Shown in pieces: positions 55,367 through 64,000 of a stretch of DNA of 64,000 nucleotides (positions are counted from its first letter, which is position 1; each line of letters begins with the position of its first letter). Made by a program: the position numbers and the translations under genes. A model generated the notes under the pieces. The model was not told where the DNA came from. It was given only the letters and a program-made list of their open reading frames with translations, and made no database searches. The DNA comes from Lachnospiraceae bacterium AM93-12TA (GTDB lineage Bacteria; Bacillota; Clostridia; Lachnospirales; Lachnospiraceae). The DNA is taken from the NCBI GenBank assembly GCA_027698105.1, contig JAQERH010000007.1:1-64000 (forward strand), in the 5' to 3' direction.

Positions 55367-56370
55367 TACTTGTCACCTCCCTGTGCCTTTAAAAACTCCT
55401 CTTTCTGCAGCAGCCAGCAGGCGCTGTAGTGGATGTCGGACAGATCTGTATATTCCGGCATCTGCTTTAAGCAGATTTTCATACAGGAATCACACCGCGG
55501 TGCAAAGGGGCAGCCAGCAGGCGGGTTCAGCATATCCACCGGTGAGCCCTCGATAGGAACAAGTCTTGTCTTCTCTTTCTCATCCAGACGTGGAATACTG
55601 CGAAGGAGTCCCTTGGTGTACTCATGGGACGGACGATAGAAAATATCGTCTGTGGTTCCATATTCTACCACTTTTCCTGCATACATAACAGCAATCTTAT
55701 CACACATGCTGGCAACTACACCCAGATCGTGTGTAATCATGATAATCGCCATTCCCAGCTTCTGCTTTAACTCCATCATCAGCTCCAGAATCTGGGCCTG
55801 AATCGTTACGTCAAGAGCTGTGGTCGGCTCATCTGCAATCAGAAGCTTCGGCTCACAGGCTAAAGCAATGGCAATCATGACACGCTGGCGCATACCGCCG
55901 GACAGCTCATGAGGATACTGCTTTAAACGCTTCTCCGGCTCATTGATTCCGACAAGCGTCAAAAGCTCCTTCGCTCTCTCTCTGGCCTCCTGCTTTGTCT
56001 TTTTTGTGTGAAGCAGAATCATCTCACAGATCTGGTTTCCAATGGTGTAAACAGGGTTTAAGCTGGTCATGGGATCCTGGAAGATCAGGGAGATTTCCTC
56101 TCCTCTGATCTTTCTCATCTGAGCCTCATTCATCTGATCGATCTGATGACCGTTAAACTCGATGCTTCCGCCAATAAGACGTCCCGGATAGGCGGTCAGG
56201 CCCATCAGGCTGTAGGCAGTAACAGATTTTCCGGAACCGGACTCTCCTACAATACCTAACACCTCTCCCTCTTTTAAGTGAAGGGAAACGTCATTCAATG
56301 CCTTGACCTCTCCGGCCGGCGTAAAGAAGGAAAGGCGCTCGTTTTTAATATTTACAAGATATTCACTCAT
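55366..56370 (-). CDS. oppD: Oligopeptide ABC transporter ATP-binding protein
   Basis: A 334-aa ABC ATPase: Walker [15 protein letters not shown]-loop [15 protein letters not shown], signature [15 protein letters not shown] and Walker [15 protein letters not shown]-terminal oligo_HPY-type domain has a Cys-rich end ([14 protein letters not shown]). It pairs with OppF to power import through OppB/OppC. It lies 13 bases after oppC. Confidence 0.96.
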   Translation of the reverse strand: MSEYLVNIKNERLSFFTPAGEVKALNDVSLHLKEGEVLGIVGESGSGKSVTAYSLMGLTAYPGRLIGGSIEFNGHQIDQMNEAQMRKIRGEEISLIFQDPMTSLNPVYTIGNQICEMILLHTKKTKQEARERAKELLTLVGINEPEKRLKQYPHELSGGMRQRVMIAIALACEPKLLIADEPTTALDVTIQAQILELMMELKQKLGMAIIMITHDLGVVASMCDKIAVMYAGKVVEYGTTDDIFYRPSHEYTKGLLRSIPRLDEKEKTRLVPIEGSPVDMLNPPAGCPFAPRCDSCMKICLKQMPEYTDLSDIHYSACWLLQKEEFLKAQGGDK

Positions 56371-56383
56371 GCTTATTTCCTCC

Positions 56384-57424
56384 TTAGTTCTTCAGCTTCG
56401 GATCGAAGGCGTCGCGCAGTCCGTCTCCTAACAGGTTAAAGCTCAGAATGATAATAGAAATCATAAGAGCCGGGGCAAACAGACGGTACGGATAGCTCTG
56501 CAGACCGTTTAAAGCTGCGCTGGCAAGGCTGCCGAGAGACGGCATGGGGGCGTTTACACCCAGTCCCAGGAAGCTTAAGAAACTCTCCGTGAAAATGGAG
56601 GATGGGATCTGAAGAGTAGTTGTAACAATCAGAGTTCCGATACAGTTTGTCAGCAGGTGCTTCTTGATAATGCTTCCGCTGGAAGCTCCAAGTGCTCTCG
56701 CTGCAGTTACGTACTCCTGCTCCTTTAAAATCATAATCTGGCTTCGCACGATACGGGCCATACCAACCCAGTACAGAAGGGCGAATACCACGAAGATACT
56801 GATTAAGTTTACACCGATCAGGCCGATCCACTCAAAGCCCGGCTTCATGGCCAGTTCCTTTAACGGATAGTTTAACACTGCCGCCAGAAGGATTACGATA
56901 AGAACATCGGGGACGGTGTATATGATATCTACAATACGCATCATCACCATGTCCACCCAGCCTCCGAAGAAACCGGCGATGGATCCGTAGAGGGATCCGA
57001 TTAATAAAATGATAGCAGAGGCTACCAGTCCGACGGTCAGAGATACACGGCTTCCCATCATAACACGGATAGCGTAGTCTCGTCCCAGCTGATCGGTTCC
57101 TAAAATGTGAGGGAATACCTTCTCCCCGTTTGCAATGGCCTCCTGCTCTGCCTGGGAATACTCAAAAGGCGCAAGGCTGTTGCTTCCCTTGATCTGCTGC
57201 TCATATTTATAAGGATAAAACTGCGGTACAATAAATGAGAGAATAAAAATCAGGATAACCACAATCAGACTTACCATGGCAATCTTGTTTTTCTTAAAAC
57301 GGCGCATACCGTCTTTCCAAAAGCCTACGCTTTCTCTCATTACCACAAGGCTTTTCTTTTCGTCCTCTCCTGCCGGGAGGAAGTCATCTGCATTGAGCTG
57401 AAATGACAGTTTGTTCTTCTCCAT
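56384..57424 (-). CDS. oppC: Oligopeptide ABC transporter permease
   Basis: A 346-aa permease. A cytosolic N-terminal stretch leads to a first helix (about 49-70), a periplasmic-side loop, five further helices and the EAA motif region (AARALGASSGSIIKKHLLTN). The start HILGTDQLGRDYAIRVMMGSR is the DppC/OppC hallmark. It forms the channel with OppB, 13 bases upstream. Confidence 0.96.
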   Translation of the reverse strand: MEKNKLSFQLNADDFLPAGEDEKKSLVVMRESVGFWKDGMRRFKKNKIAMVSLIVVILIFILSFIVPQFYPYKYEQQIKGSNSLAPFEYSQAEQEAIANGEKVFPHILGTDQLGRDYAIRVMMGSRVSLTVGLVASAIILLIGSLYGSIAGFFGGWVDMVMMRIVDIIYTVPDVLIVILLAAVLNYPLKELAMKPGFEWIGLIGVNLISIFVVFALLYWVGMARIVRSQIMILKEQEYVTAARALGASSGSIIKKHLLTNCIGTLIVTTTLQIPSSIFTESFLSFLGLGVNAPMPSLGSLASAALNGLQSYPYRLFAPALMISIIILSFNLLGDGLRDAFDPKLKN

Positions 57425-57437
57425 AATTGCCTCCTCC

Positions 57438-58355
57438 CTACTTCAGTTTAATACGCGGGTCAATCAGGGTATACGCAATATCCACGATCACGTTCATAAC
57501 GATAATCAGTACAGCCAGGAAAATGGTGGTACCCATAATCAGCGGATAATCACGGCCTGTAATGGCGCCGATAAACTCGGAACCGAGTCCCGGAATCGTA
57601 AAGATCTTCTCTACGATAAAGCTTCCTGTTACCGTGTAGGCTAACAGCGGTCCTAAGTAGGTGACAACTGGAAGAATTGCGTTTCGCAGCGCATGCTTAA
57701 ATACGCTTACCATCCATGAAACGCCCTTAGCTCTCGCCGTTCTCATATAATCCTGTCCCAATACGTCCAGCATGGAGGAACGCATCAGACGGGCAATATA
57801 GGAGGATGGATAAAGAGCCAGAGAGATAACCGGCATGATATAATGCTTCCAGGAAGTGAGTCCGTAGGTTGGAAGCAGTCCCAGCCAGTTGCTTAAAATC
57901 TGCATCAGAAGTGTACAGATTACGAAGCTTGGTATGGCGATTCCACAGGTGGTGAACAGGATAATGATATTATCAACTGTCTTTCCTCTGTTGAAGGCTG
58001 CAACGCTTCCCAGAGGAACACCGATACAGACAGCTAACAGAATTGCCAAACCTCCAATCTTAGCAGATACAGGGAACTTTGTCTCAATAATTGTATTTAC
58101 TGTACGTCCTCTCTGCTTTACACTGGGGCCTAAATCTCCATGGAGCAGATCCTTCATATAGATCACATACTGCTCCGGAAGGGGCTTGTCCAGTCCGTAC
58201 TTTTCCATCATTGCTTCCTGAGCCTGAGGGGTCAGAGCCTTCTCAGCCATGAACGGACCTCCTGGAACCAGATTCATCAGGAAGAATGTAAGAGTAGCGA
58301 CCAGCCAAGCTGTAACCACTGCCAGACCAATACGCTTTAAAATGTATTTTGCCAT
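57438..58355 (-). CDS. oppB: Oligopeptide ABC transporter permease
   Basis: A 305-aa permease with six membrane helices. It has the N-terminal MAKYILKRIG start, the LDKPLPEQYVIYMKDLLHGDLG block and the EAA motif (TARAKGVSWMVSVFKHALRN). It is the first gene of the opp operon. AAGGAG precedes the ATG. The 160-base gap to tsf upstream holds the tsf terminator and presumably the opp promoter, which I could not place with confidence. Confidence 0.96.
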   Translation of the reverse strand: MAKYILKRIGLAVVTAWLVATLTFFLMNLVPGGPFMAEKALTPQAQEAMMEKYGLDKPLPEQYVIYMKDLLHGDLGPSVKQRGRTVNTIIETKFPVSAKIGGLAILLAVCIGVPLGSVAAFNRGKTVDNIIILFTTCGIAIPSFVICTLLMQILSNWLGLLPTYGLTSWKHYIMPVISLALYPSSYIARLMRSSMLDVLGQDYMRTARAKGVSWMVSVFKHALRNAILPVVTYLGPLLAYTVTGSFIVEKIFTIPGLGSEFIGAITGRDYPLIMGTTIFLAVLIIVMNVIVDIAYTLIDPRIKLK

Positions 58356-58470
58356 CGCTTATCTCCTTTCCCGCATTGCCCCGCTAAAGCTGCAGAATAA
58401 AAAAACAGGACGCTTTATTCTGAGCAAAAACATATGTAGGCTATGTGCGGACATCTCTGCGTAAAGAAAA

Positions 58471-58504
58471 GGGCTGCCGCAAAATAGGAACTCTGCGGCA
58501 GCCC
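58471..58504 (-). terminator. Terminator of the rpsB-tsf operon
   Basis: An 11-bp perfect stem (GGGCTGCCGCA/TGCGGCAGCCC) with a 12-nt loop is followed by TTTTCTTT on the minus strand, 15 bases past tsf. Confidence 0.9.
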
Positions 58505-58518
58505 CTCTTTGTTTGGAA

Positions 58519-59451
58519 TTACATTCCCATCTGTTTTGCTACTTCGTCAGCGAAGTTCTCTTCCTTCTTCTCAAGGCCCTCGCCTGTCTCGAAGCGGACA
58601 AACTTCTTAATAGCTACCTTAGCATTGTTAGCCTTGGCAACCTGCGCAACATACTGGGAAACGGACTGCTTTCCATCCTCTGCCTTTACGTATACCTGAT
58701 CTAATAAGCAGATTTCTTTTAACTCTTTGTTGATACGTCCCATAACCATACCGCTGATGATCTTGTCATTAGCGTCCGGCTTCTCGTTCTTAGCAGCTAC
58801 TGTTAAGATCTCTTTCTCTTTCTCGATGTAGTCTGCATCAACTTCGTCTCTGTTTGTGTATAATGGCTTTAATGCTGCAGCCTGCATAGCTACGTTTCTA
58901 GCCATCTCTTTAATCTCGTCGTTTACAACGTCTGTCTCAACGTCTACTAAAACGCCGATCTTTCCGCCTGCATGAATGTAGGAAGCAACAAAGCCTGCTG
59001 TAGCAGTCAGCTTCTCATATCTTCTGATCTTCATGTTCTCACCGATGATAGAAATCTGAGAAGAAAGAGCCTCTGCAACTGTGAGGGACTCATCCTTTGC
59101 CCACTTCTCTGCCATGAAAGCATCCATATCTGCTGCATCAGAAGCAAGAGCCTGCTCTGCTACATCTGCTACGTAGTTCTGGAACTTCTCATTTTTTGCA
59201 ACGAAGTCTGTCTCAGCGTTTACCTCGACAACAACTGCTGTCTTCTCATCAGCTGCCATCTTTGTCATAACGATACCTTCAGCAGCAATACGTCCTGCCT
59301 TCTTAGCAGCGCCGGCAAGTCCTTTCTCTCTTAAGAACTCTACTGCCTTGTCCATGTCGCCGTCTGTAGCTGCAAGAGCCTTCTTGCAGTCCATCATTCC
59401 AGCGCCTGTCATTTCACGTAATTCCTTTACCATTGCGGCTGTAACTGCCAT
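58519..59451 (-). CDS. tsf: Translation elongation factor Ts
   Basis: A 310-aa cytosolic guanine-nucleotide exchange factor for EF-Tu. It has the N-terminal UBA-like domain (VKELREMTGAGMMDCKKAL), the core motif NAETDFVAKN and the C-terminal dimerisation part. The length is normal. It lies downstream of rpsB, the usual pairing. GGAGG lies before the ATG. Confidence 0.97.
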   Translation of the reverse strand: MAVTAAMVKELREMTGAGMMDCKKALAATDGDMDKAVEFLREKGLAGAAKKAGRIAAEGIVMTKMAADEKTAVVVEVNAETDFVAKNEKFQNYVADVAEQALASDAADMDAFMAEKWAKDESLTVAEALSSQISIIGENMKIRRYEKLTATAGFVASYIHAGGKIGVLVDVETDVVNDEIKEMARNVAMQAAALKPLYTNRDEVDADYIEKEKEILTVAAKNEKPDANDKIISGMVMGRINKELKEICLLDQVYVKAEDGKQSVSQYVAQVAKANNAKVAIKKFVRFETGEGLEKKEENFADEVAKQMGM

Positions 59452-59508
59452 CTTACTATACCTCCGTATTTTTCCTAAATCTAGCGCAGGTTCCTGCCTG
59501 CGGAAAAG

Positions 59509-59550
59509 TCCGCGGAGCCGGAAGCCTGTCCCGGCCTTCTGCTTCGCGGA
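59509..59550 (-). terminator. Possible attenuator hairpin between rpsB and tsf
   Basis: A nested inverted repeat (TCCGCG...CGCGGA around GCCGG...CCGGC) lies in the 122-base gap and is followed by CTTTT on the minus strand. It may reduce, but need not stop, readthrough into tsf. Confidence 0.4.
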
Positions 59551-59573
59551 TTTTCATTTATCTTGCTCTTAAA

Positions 59574-60308
59574 TTAAGCCTCTGCTGTCTCCTCAGCGTC
59601 CTCTCCCTCAACAGGAGCCTCAGCCTCGCCCTGGTTAGCCTCGATAACAGCATCTGCCATTCTGGACACGATAAGCTTAACGGCTCTGATAGCGTCGTCG
59701 TTTCCTGGAATCACGTAGTCAAGCTCCTCCGGATCACAGTTTGTATCAACGATACCGATTAACGGAATACCGAGTGTGTGTGCCTCCTGTACGCAGATTC
59801 TCTCCTTCTTAGGATCTACTACGAAGATAGCGTCCGGTACTCTCTTCATTTCCTTGATACCGCCAAGGTTCTTCTCAAGCTTCTCCCACTCCTTCTTGAG
59901 TGCGATAACTTCCTTCTTAGGAAGAACATCAAATGTTCCGTCCTCTGCCATGGTCTCGATCTCTTTTAAGCGGTTGATACGGCTCTGGATTGTCTTGAAG
60001 TTTGTCAGCATTCCGCCTAACCATCTCTCGTTTACATAGAACATTCCGCATCTCTCAGCCTCAACCTTGATAGCCTCCTGAGCCTGCTTCTTTGTACCTA
60101 CGAAAAGGATTGTGCCGCCCTCTGCAGCGATGTCGGATACTGCCTTGTAAGCCTCGTCTACCTTACCTACAGACTTCTGTAAGTCGATGATGTGGATTCC
60201 GTTTCTCTCTGTGTAGATGTACGGAGCCATCTTAGGGTTCCATCTTCTTGTCTGATGGCCAAAGTGTACGCCAGCCTCAAGTAACTGCTTCATTGAAATA
60301 ACGCTCAT
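59574..60308 (-). CDS. rpsB: 30S ribosomal protein S2
   Basis: A 244-aa ribosomal protein. It has the N-terminal [22 protein letters not shown] signature region, the [10 protein letters not shown] block and the GIVDTNCDP motif. A Glu/Ala-rich tail follows. It lies on the 30S subunit near the mRNA exit site. The frame is open five codons further up (ATG 60323), but GGAGG lies just before ATG 60308, inside that extension, and fixes the start. Confidence 0.97.
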   Translation of the reverse strand: MSVISMKQLLEAGVHFGHQTRRWNPKMAPYIYTERNGIHIIDLQKSVGKVDEAYKAVSDIAAEGGTILFVGTKKQAQEAIKVEAERCGMFYVNERWLGGMLTNFKTIQSRINRLKEIETMAEDGTFDVLPKKEVIALKKEWEKLEKNLGGIKEMKRVPDAIFVVDPKKERICVQEAHTLGIPLIGIVDTNCDPEELDYVIPGNDDAIRAVKLIVSRMADAVIEANQGEAEAPVEGEDAEETAEA

Positions 60309-60419
60309 GTTTCTTTCCTCCATTTGGTTTTTCTTCCGCCGGCATCTTGTGCTCCCCCTGGGACCTGTTTCCAGGCACCGTCCTGGAGAATCCGCCGTGC
60401 GTGATTTTTCAACTTTTAT

Positions 60420-60448
60420 ACTATATCACAGGGTCTTCTTTTATGCAA
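60420..60448 (-). promoter_or_regulatory. rpsB-tsf promoter
   Basis: TTGCAT (60443-60448), 17 bases and TATAGT (60420-60425) on the minus strand. It leaves a leader of about 105 bases before rpsB, including GGACGGTGCCTGG and GGTCCC segments that could fold. An S2-type autoregulatory leader is possible but not shown. Confidence 0.65.
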
Positions 60449-60456
60449 GCACTTTC

Positions 60457-62043
60457 TTACGCCATATATTTCTGTGCAATCTCCTTCAGCGTCTCCCTGT
60501 TCTCCGGGAACCACTCTGCAAAGGTCTGTCCTGCCTGTTCTACTGTCTCTCCCACTTCTGCCATAAAGGCCGGAATGTTCTCTTCCAGCATAGCTCCCCA
60601 GTCCTCTCCAAAGCGCTCCTCTCCCTGAAGCTCGCCGCCGTTTACATGAAGATTGAAGGCAGGCTTCGGCACCTTGTCGATTACCTTAACGCCGCCCCTA
60701 AAGCCCAGGGTTCCCACCTGATGGGTTCCGCAGGAAGACGGGCAGCCGGAAATGTGAATCTTAGGAAGAGTTCCATCCTTAAAGCTGTGCTTTCTTACTT
60801 CCTCCACAATGGATTTCATCAGATTCTGGGAATCTCTGACTCCCACCTGGCAGATGGAGGCTCCAATGCAGGCTACGGAGGTTTCAAACAGGTTCTCTGC
60901 GCTGTCTTTCAATACTTCCAGCACCTGCAGAGCCTCTTTTGCCGTCAGGTTAATGACATACATGGCCTCTTCCGGATCCAGACGCATCTCCACCTGATCC
61001 ATATCCTTCACTGTCTCATAAAGCGTTTTGAATAATGATGGATCCGGGCTTCCTGCAATGGGGTGGAACTCTACGGCAAAGAGTCCCTCCTGCTTCTGCG
61101 CTGTCACCCGGCGGCAGTGAAGGGCAGCTTTTTCTTCCTCTGTCAGCTGTCCCAGAATCTCAGATGCCAGCTTTTCCTTCTCTTCCAGGTGAAGGGCAAA
61201 CAGCTCTTCTTTTTTAAGCTTCAGCCCATCCTTTTCCTGGTCCATCACTTCTTTAAGCTTCTCCTGGTATGCCTTAACATATTCCTCTTTTCCCAGCTTA
61301 TCCTGCATATAGCGTGTTCTGGCCTTAGCCCGGTTCTCATAATCTCCATAGGCTGTAAACGTATTCACCATAGCCTTAATATAGTAGAGAATATCCTCCG
61401 GTTCCACTGCTTCTGCCACCAGAACTCCCATTTTGGGGTTAGCTCCCAGTCCGCCTGCGCTGTACACATCGAACCGGCCGTCCTCTCTGGCTGCAAAGCC
61501 CAGATCCCGGAAGGTAGCGTGAGGACGGTTGGCCGGAGAGTTGGAAAAGCATACTTTCAGCTTTCTGGGAAGTTTTACTGTCTTAATAAAGCCCATCAGA
61601 TACTCAGCTGCTTTCAGGGCATAGGGAAGTACATCGAACCACTCTCCCTGCTCCACACCGGACAGCGGGGAAACCATAACGTTTCTTGGAAAATCTCCGC
61701 CGCCTCCTCTTGTGTTGATTCCAAAATCCAGGGCTTCCTCCATAATCTCACAGACTGCCTCGCCCTGCAGATTGTGAAGCTGCACTGTCTGGCAGGTGGT
61801 AAAATGAACCTGGCTGATCTGATGTCTCTCAATACTGTCCCCGATGAATTTCAGCTGTTCCTTCGTCATGCGTCCGCCGGACAGGCGAAGTCTCAGCATG
61901 CTGGCCTCAGCGCCTCTCTGGGCATAGCTTCCGAAGCCTCCGGAAAATCCCTTGTAATCCTTAACTGAAACTTCTTTGTTGTAAAACTGCTCTGTCACTG
62001 TTTTAAACTCTGCTAAATCCTGCTTCCACGCTTCATTTCCCAT
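60457..62043 (-). CDS. Siroheme-dependent sulfite/nitrite reductase
   Basis: A 528-aa NirA/SiR-like reductase. It has two ferredoxin-like halves and the siroheme/[4Fe-4S] ligand motifs CIGASIC (Cys-X5-Cys) and GCPSSCG (Cys-X3-Cys). An RGGGGDFPRNVMVSPLSG stretch binds siroheme. It makes the six-electron reduction of sulfite to sulfide or nitrite to ammonia; which one is not decided by sequence. It is monocistronic and divergent from a LysR regulator resembling CysL, which favours sulfite. The ATG has a weak AGGAG site. Confidence 0.9.
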   Translation of the reverse strand: MGNEAWKQDLAEFKTVTEQFYNKEVSVKDYKGFSGGFGSYAQRGAEASMLRLRLSGGRMTKEQLKFIGDSIERHQISQVHFTTCQTVQLHNLQGEAVCEIMEEALDFGINTRGGGGDFPRNVMVSPLSGVEQGEWFDVLPYALKAAEYLMGFIKTVKLPRKLKVCFSNSPANRPHATFRDLGFAAREDGRFDVYSAGGLGANPKMGVLVAEAVEPEDILYYIKAMVNTFTAYGDYENRAKARTRYMQDKLGKEEYVKAYQEKLKEVMDQEKDGLKLKKEELFALHLEEKEKLASEILGQLTEEEKAALHCRRVTAQKQEGLFAVEFHPIAGSPDPSLFKTLYETVKDMDQVEMRLDPEEAMYVINLTAKEALQVLEVLKDSAENLFETSVACIGASICQVGVRDSQNLMKSIVEEVRKHSFKDGTLPKIHISGCPSSCGTHQVGTLGFRGGVKVIDKVPKPAFNLHVNGGELQGEERFGEDWGAMLEENIPAFMAEVGETVEQAGQTFAEWFPENRETLKEIAQKYMA

Positions 62044-62157
62044 TCTTTCATTCTCCTTTTCCTGCCCTGTTTCCGGCTGTTTCTGTCCCTGGCTTCCGCT
62101 CTTTTCCCCGGACAGCGCTCTTTTCTTTATAGTAGCGGATTTTAAAAATAAAGTAAA

Positions 62158-62202
62158 ATTATATTTCTTTATCTTTCCATAACAATTTATTATTGATATA
62201 CT
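62158..62202. promoter_or_regulatory. Overlapping divergent promoters of the reductase and its LysR regulator
   Basis: Minus strand: TTGTTA (62180-62185), 16 bases and TATAAT (62158-62163). Plus strand: TTTCCA (62174-62179), 17 bases and TATACT (62197-62202). The -35 elements touch, so regulator binding here could affect both genes. Confidence 0.6.
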
Positions 62203-62259
62203 GGTATCAGAACATCTGCCAGGGGACCTCTCTCCTCTCGCTCAATTAAGGAGGAAATT

Positions 62260-63186
62260 ATGCTGGACAACCGTATTTACACATTTTTAGCTGTATGCCA
62301 GGAGATGAATTTTACAAAAGCCGCTAAAAAGCTTCACATCACTCAGCCTGCTGTCTCCCAGCATATTCAGTATATTGAACGCTATTACGGCATTCATGCC
62401 TTTCACTTTGAAGGAAAAAAGCTCTCCCTTACCCCGGAAGGTGAGCTTCTGCGTTCCTCTCTTCTGACTATGAAAAATAATGAGGACAGCCTGAAAACCG
62501 CTCTCTGCGAATCTGCCAGCCGCACCTCGCCTCTCCGCCTGGGAGCCACTCTGACGGCAGGCAGCTTTCTTTTGGCAGATCCTCTTGCAAAGCTGTTTCG
62601 CAGATGGCCGGATCTGCCTCTTACAGTAACGGTCAAGAATACTGCTGATCTGCTGGCACAGATTGACGACGGAACCCTGGATTTCGCCCTGCTGGAAGGC
62701 AATTTTTCCAAGGCCTCCTACGCCTATCTGGTCTATCTGCGGGAACCCTTCATTCCCGTCTGCGGCCCAGGACTGCTGCGCCGGATGAAGCACCTGCAAA
62801 AAGAAAAGGGCCTCCCTCTCTCCCTGGAGCAGCTGACCGGTCAGAGGCTTCTGCTGCGGGAATCCGGATCCGGGACCCGGATGATCCTGGAGCAGATTCT
62901 GGAAGAGCGGGGGCTCTTTGTATCTGATTTTAAAAATACAGCGGAAATAGAGAATATGCAGGCTATTAAGGATCTGGTAGCTGCTGACTGCGGCATTACC
63001 TTTCTCTATAAAAGCGCTGTCAGACGGGAGCTTTCTGATGGAACCATCTGCGAAATTCCCATTGAAAACCTGTGGCTGGAACACGAAATTTCCGTGGTGT
63101 GGCAGAAAAACAGGCTCTTTGAAAAGCGTGTATCCCAGGTCATCGAAGAAGCCTTTGGCCCCGACTGCCGGGAAGACAGCCTCTAA
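62260..63186 (+). CDS. LysR-family transcriptional regulator
   Basis: A 308-aa regulator. The N-terminal winged helix (about 1-60) has the family helix NFTKAAKKLHITQPAVSQHIQYIE. The C-terminal effector domain (about 88-300) is of periplasmic-binding-protein type (LRLGATLTAGSFLL; SGSGTRMILEQIL). The family commonly activates the divergent gene, here the siroheme reductase, in response to a metabolite such as O-acetylserine (known for CysL/CysB, inferred here). AGGAGG precedes the ATG. It ends overlapping the convergent ABC gene by 3 bases. Confidence 0.93.
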   Translation: MLDNRIYTFLAVCQEMNFTKAAKKLHITQPAVSQHIQYIERYYGIHAFHFEGKKLSLTPEGELLRSSLLTMKNNEDSLKTALCESASRTSPLRLGATLTAGSFLLADPLAKLFRRWPDLPLTVTVKNTADLLAQIDDGTLDFALLEGNFSKASYAYLVYLREPFIPVCGPGLLRRMKHLQKEKGLPLSLEQLTGQRLLLRESGSGTRMILEQILEERGLFVSDFKNTAEIENMQAIKDLVAADCGITFLYKSAVRRELSDGTICEIPIENLWLEHEISVVWQKNRLFEKRVSQVIEEAFGPDCREDSL

Positions 63187-64000
63187 AAAGCCTTTCCTCC
63201 CTGAAGCTCCAGCACCACCGCCTCTCCAGGCTGGTACTCTCTCTCAAATTCCCTGACCAGGATTTCTCCACTCTCTGTTTCCACAAAATACTGGGTGTAG
63301 AAACCCATGTAATCTGATTTTGATATGACTCCAGTCAGCTGTTTCCTGCTAGCTGGGGCCTGCGTCTTTTGCCCTGCTTCTTCCCCTGCCTCCAGCTCTT
63401 CTTTTCTTCCCAGGATTCTGATGTCCTCCGGTCTGAAATATAGAAGGCTTCCATCCGGCATCACTGCCTTGTCAGCTGTCCCTAAAAATTCCATGACAAA
63501 CAGGCTAGAAGAATTCTGATAAACGTCTCTGGGCGCTCCCATCTGAATCAGGCGTCCCCCTTCCATAATGGCAATTTTATCTGCCAGGGCCATAGCCTCC
63601 TCCTGATCATGAGTGACGAATATCATGGTAATCCCTGTTTTTTTCTGGAGTTCCTTCAATTCGTCCCTCATGCGGATCCTAAGCTTTGCGTCCAGATTGC
63701 TGAGCGGCTCGTCTAACAGGAGTACCTTGGGATTTACCGCCATGGCGCGGGCCAGAGCCACTCTCTGCTGCTGCCCTCCGGAAAGCTCCTGGACAGAAGA
63801 GGAAGCCCGGTCGGCCAGTCCCACAATTTCCAGGTATTCCTCTGCCCTCCTGGCCGCCTCTCTCTTTTTCATTCCCTGAAATTTCAGGCCGTACATGACG
63901 TTTTGAAGGACTGTCATATGAGGAAACAGAGCATAGGACTGAAACACGGTGGAGACGGGACGTCTCTCAGGAGGAAGAGCGGTGATGTCCTCCCCGTCCA
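63183..64000 (-). CDS. ABC transporter ATP-binding protein, PotA-like (5' end outside window)
   Basis: The partial C-terminal 272 aa of an ABC ATPase. The frame is open through the window edge (DGEDITALPPERRPVSTVFQ), so Walker A lies outside. Visible are the Q-loop FQSYALFPHMTV, signature LSGGQQQRVALARAM, Walker B VLLLDEPLSNLD, the His switch FVTHDQEEAM and a C-terminal TOBE domain. The DGEDIT.LPP and ALFPHMTV stretches resemble PotA-type importers for polyamines; iron(III) or sulfate importers cannot be excluded. A GTG at 63947 is internal and not the start. Confidence 0.9.
   Translation of the reverse strand, partial: DGEDITALPPERRPVSTVFQSYALFPHMTVLQNVMYGLKFQGMKKREAARRAEEYLEIVGLADRASSSVQELSGGQQQRVALARAMAVNPKVLLLDEPLSNLDAKLRIRMRDELKELQKKTGITMIFVTHDQEEAMALADKIAIMEGGRLIQMGAPRDVYQNSSSLFVMEFLGTADKAVMPDGSLLYFRPEDIRILGRKEELEAGEEAGQKTQAPASRKQLTGVISKSDYMGFYTQYFVETESGEILVREFEREYQPGEAVVLELQGGKAF

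Noticed and set aside
59452-60413. rpsB leader and intergenic hairpins as a riboswitch
   Set aside because: No known riboswitch core could be recognised; only simple hairpins are visible.

Overview
The window (about 50% G+C) looks like a chromosomal piece of a Clostridia genome, most likely a gut Lachnospiraceae. This rests on gene content, not a database match: a feoA-feoA-feoB locus with an FeoB-associated Cys-rich protein, a DUF3793/flavodoxin/DUF2325 cluster, oppBCDF with tandem oppA genes, rpsB-tsf, AGGAGG-type ribosome sites and choline-binding-type wall repeats. No tRNA, rRNA, CRISPR array, IS or phage gene was seen.

Layout. 0.2-2.8 kb: a sodium:neurotransmitter-type symporter and an NhaC-family antiporter. 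2.9-3.5 kb: a DUF4397 protein. 3.6-8.7 kb: an iron locus (feoA, feoA, feoB, FeoB-associated protein, a DtxR-type regulator, then DUF3793, flavodoxin and DUF2325 genes). Both of its promoters carry a pair of GTTAG-N6-CTAAC operators. 8.8-14.1 kb: a class A penicillin-binding protein and a Ca2+-type P-ATPase. 14.2-20.6 kb: a secreted M60 peptidase with a dockerin, plus a wall-binding protein, behind a strong promoter with a cre-like site. 20.8-48.3 kb: one very long, tightly packed minus-strand operon (see below). 48.6-58.4 kb: oppBCDF with three paralogous oppA lipoprotein genes. 58.5-60.3 kb: tsf and rpsB. 60.5-63.2 kb: a siroheme sulfite/nitrite reductase divergent from a LysR regulator. 63.2-64.0 kb: an ABC ATPase cut by the window edge.

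The system that stands out is the 20.8-48.3 kb operon. It encodes an F1-like motor: alpha, beta with intact catalytic motifs, gamma and a short epsilon. With it come a c-like proteolipid and a b-delta fusion. No recognisable a subunit is present, and the c-like protein has threonine where the ion-binding carboxylate should be. It should therefore not pump H+ or Na+. The same operon encodes four signal-anchored extracellular proteins that seem to share a membrane-proximal domain: a split ~2100-aa protein with a collagen-like Gly-X-Y rod, a 657-aa protein with a Gly-Gly-X rod, a 249-aa protein and a 3964-aa giant with GLUG repeats. A five-TM protein and a wall-repeat protein complete it. The arrangement recalls the F1-like-X0 ATPases of mycoplasmas, which work on surface proteins. 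My inference is an ATP-driven machine acting across the membrane on giant surface proteins. The first of these surface proteins is interrupted by a single in-frame TAG codon.
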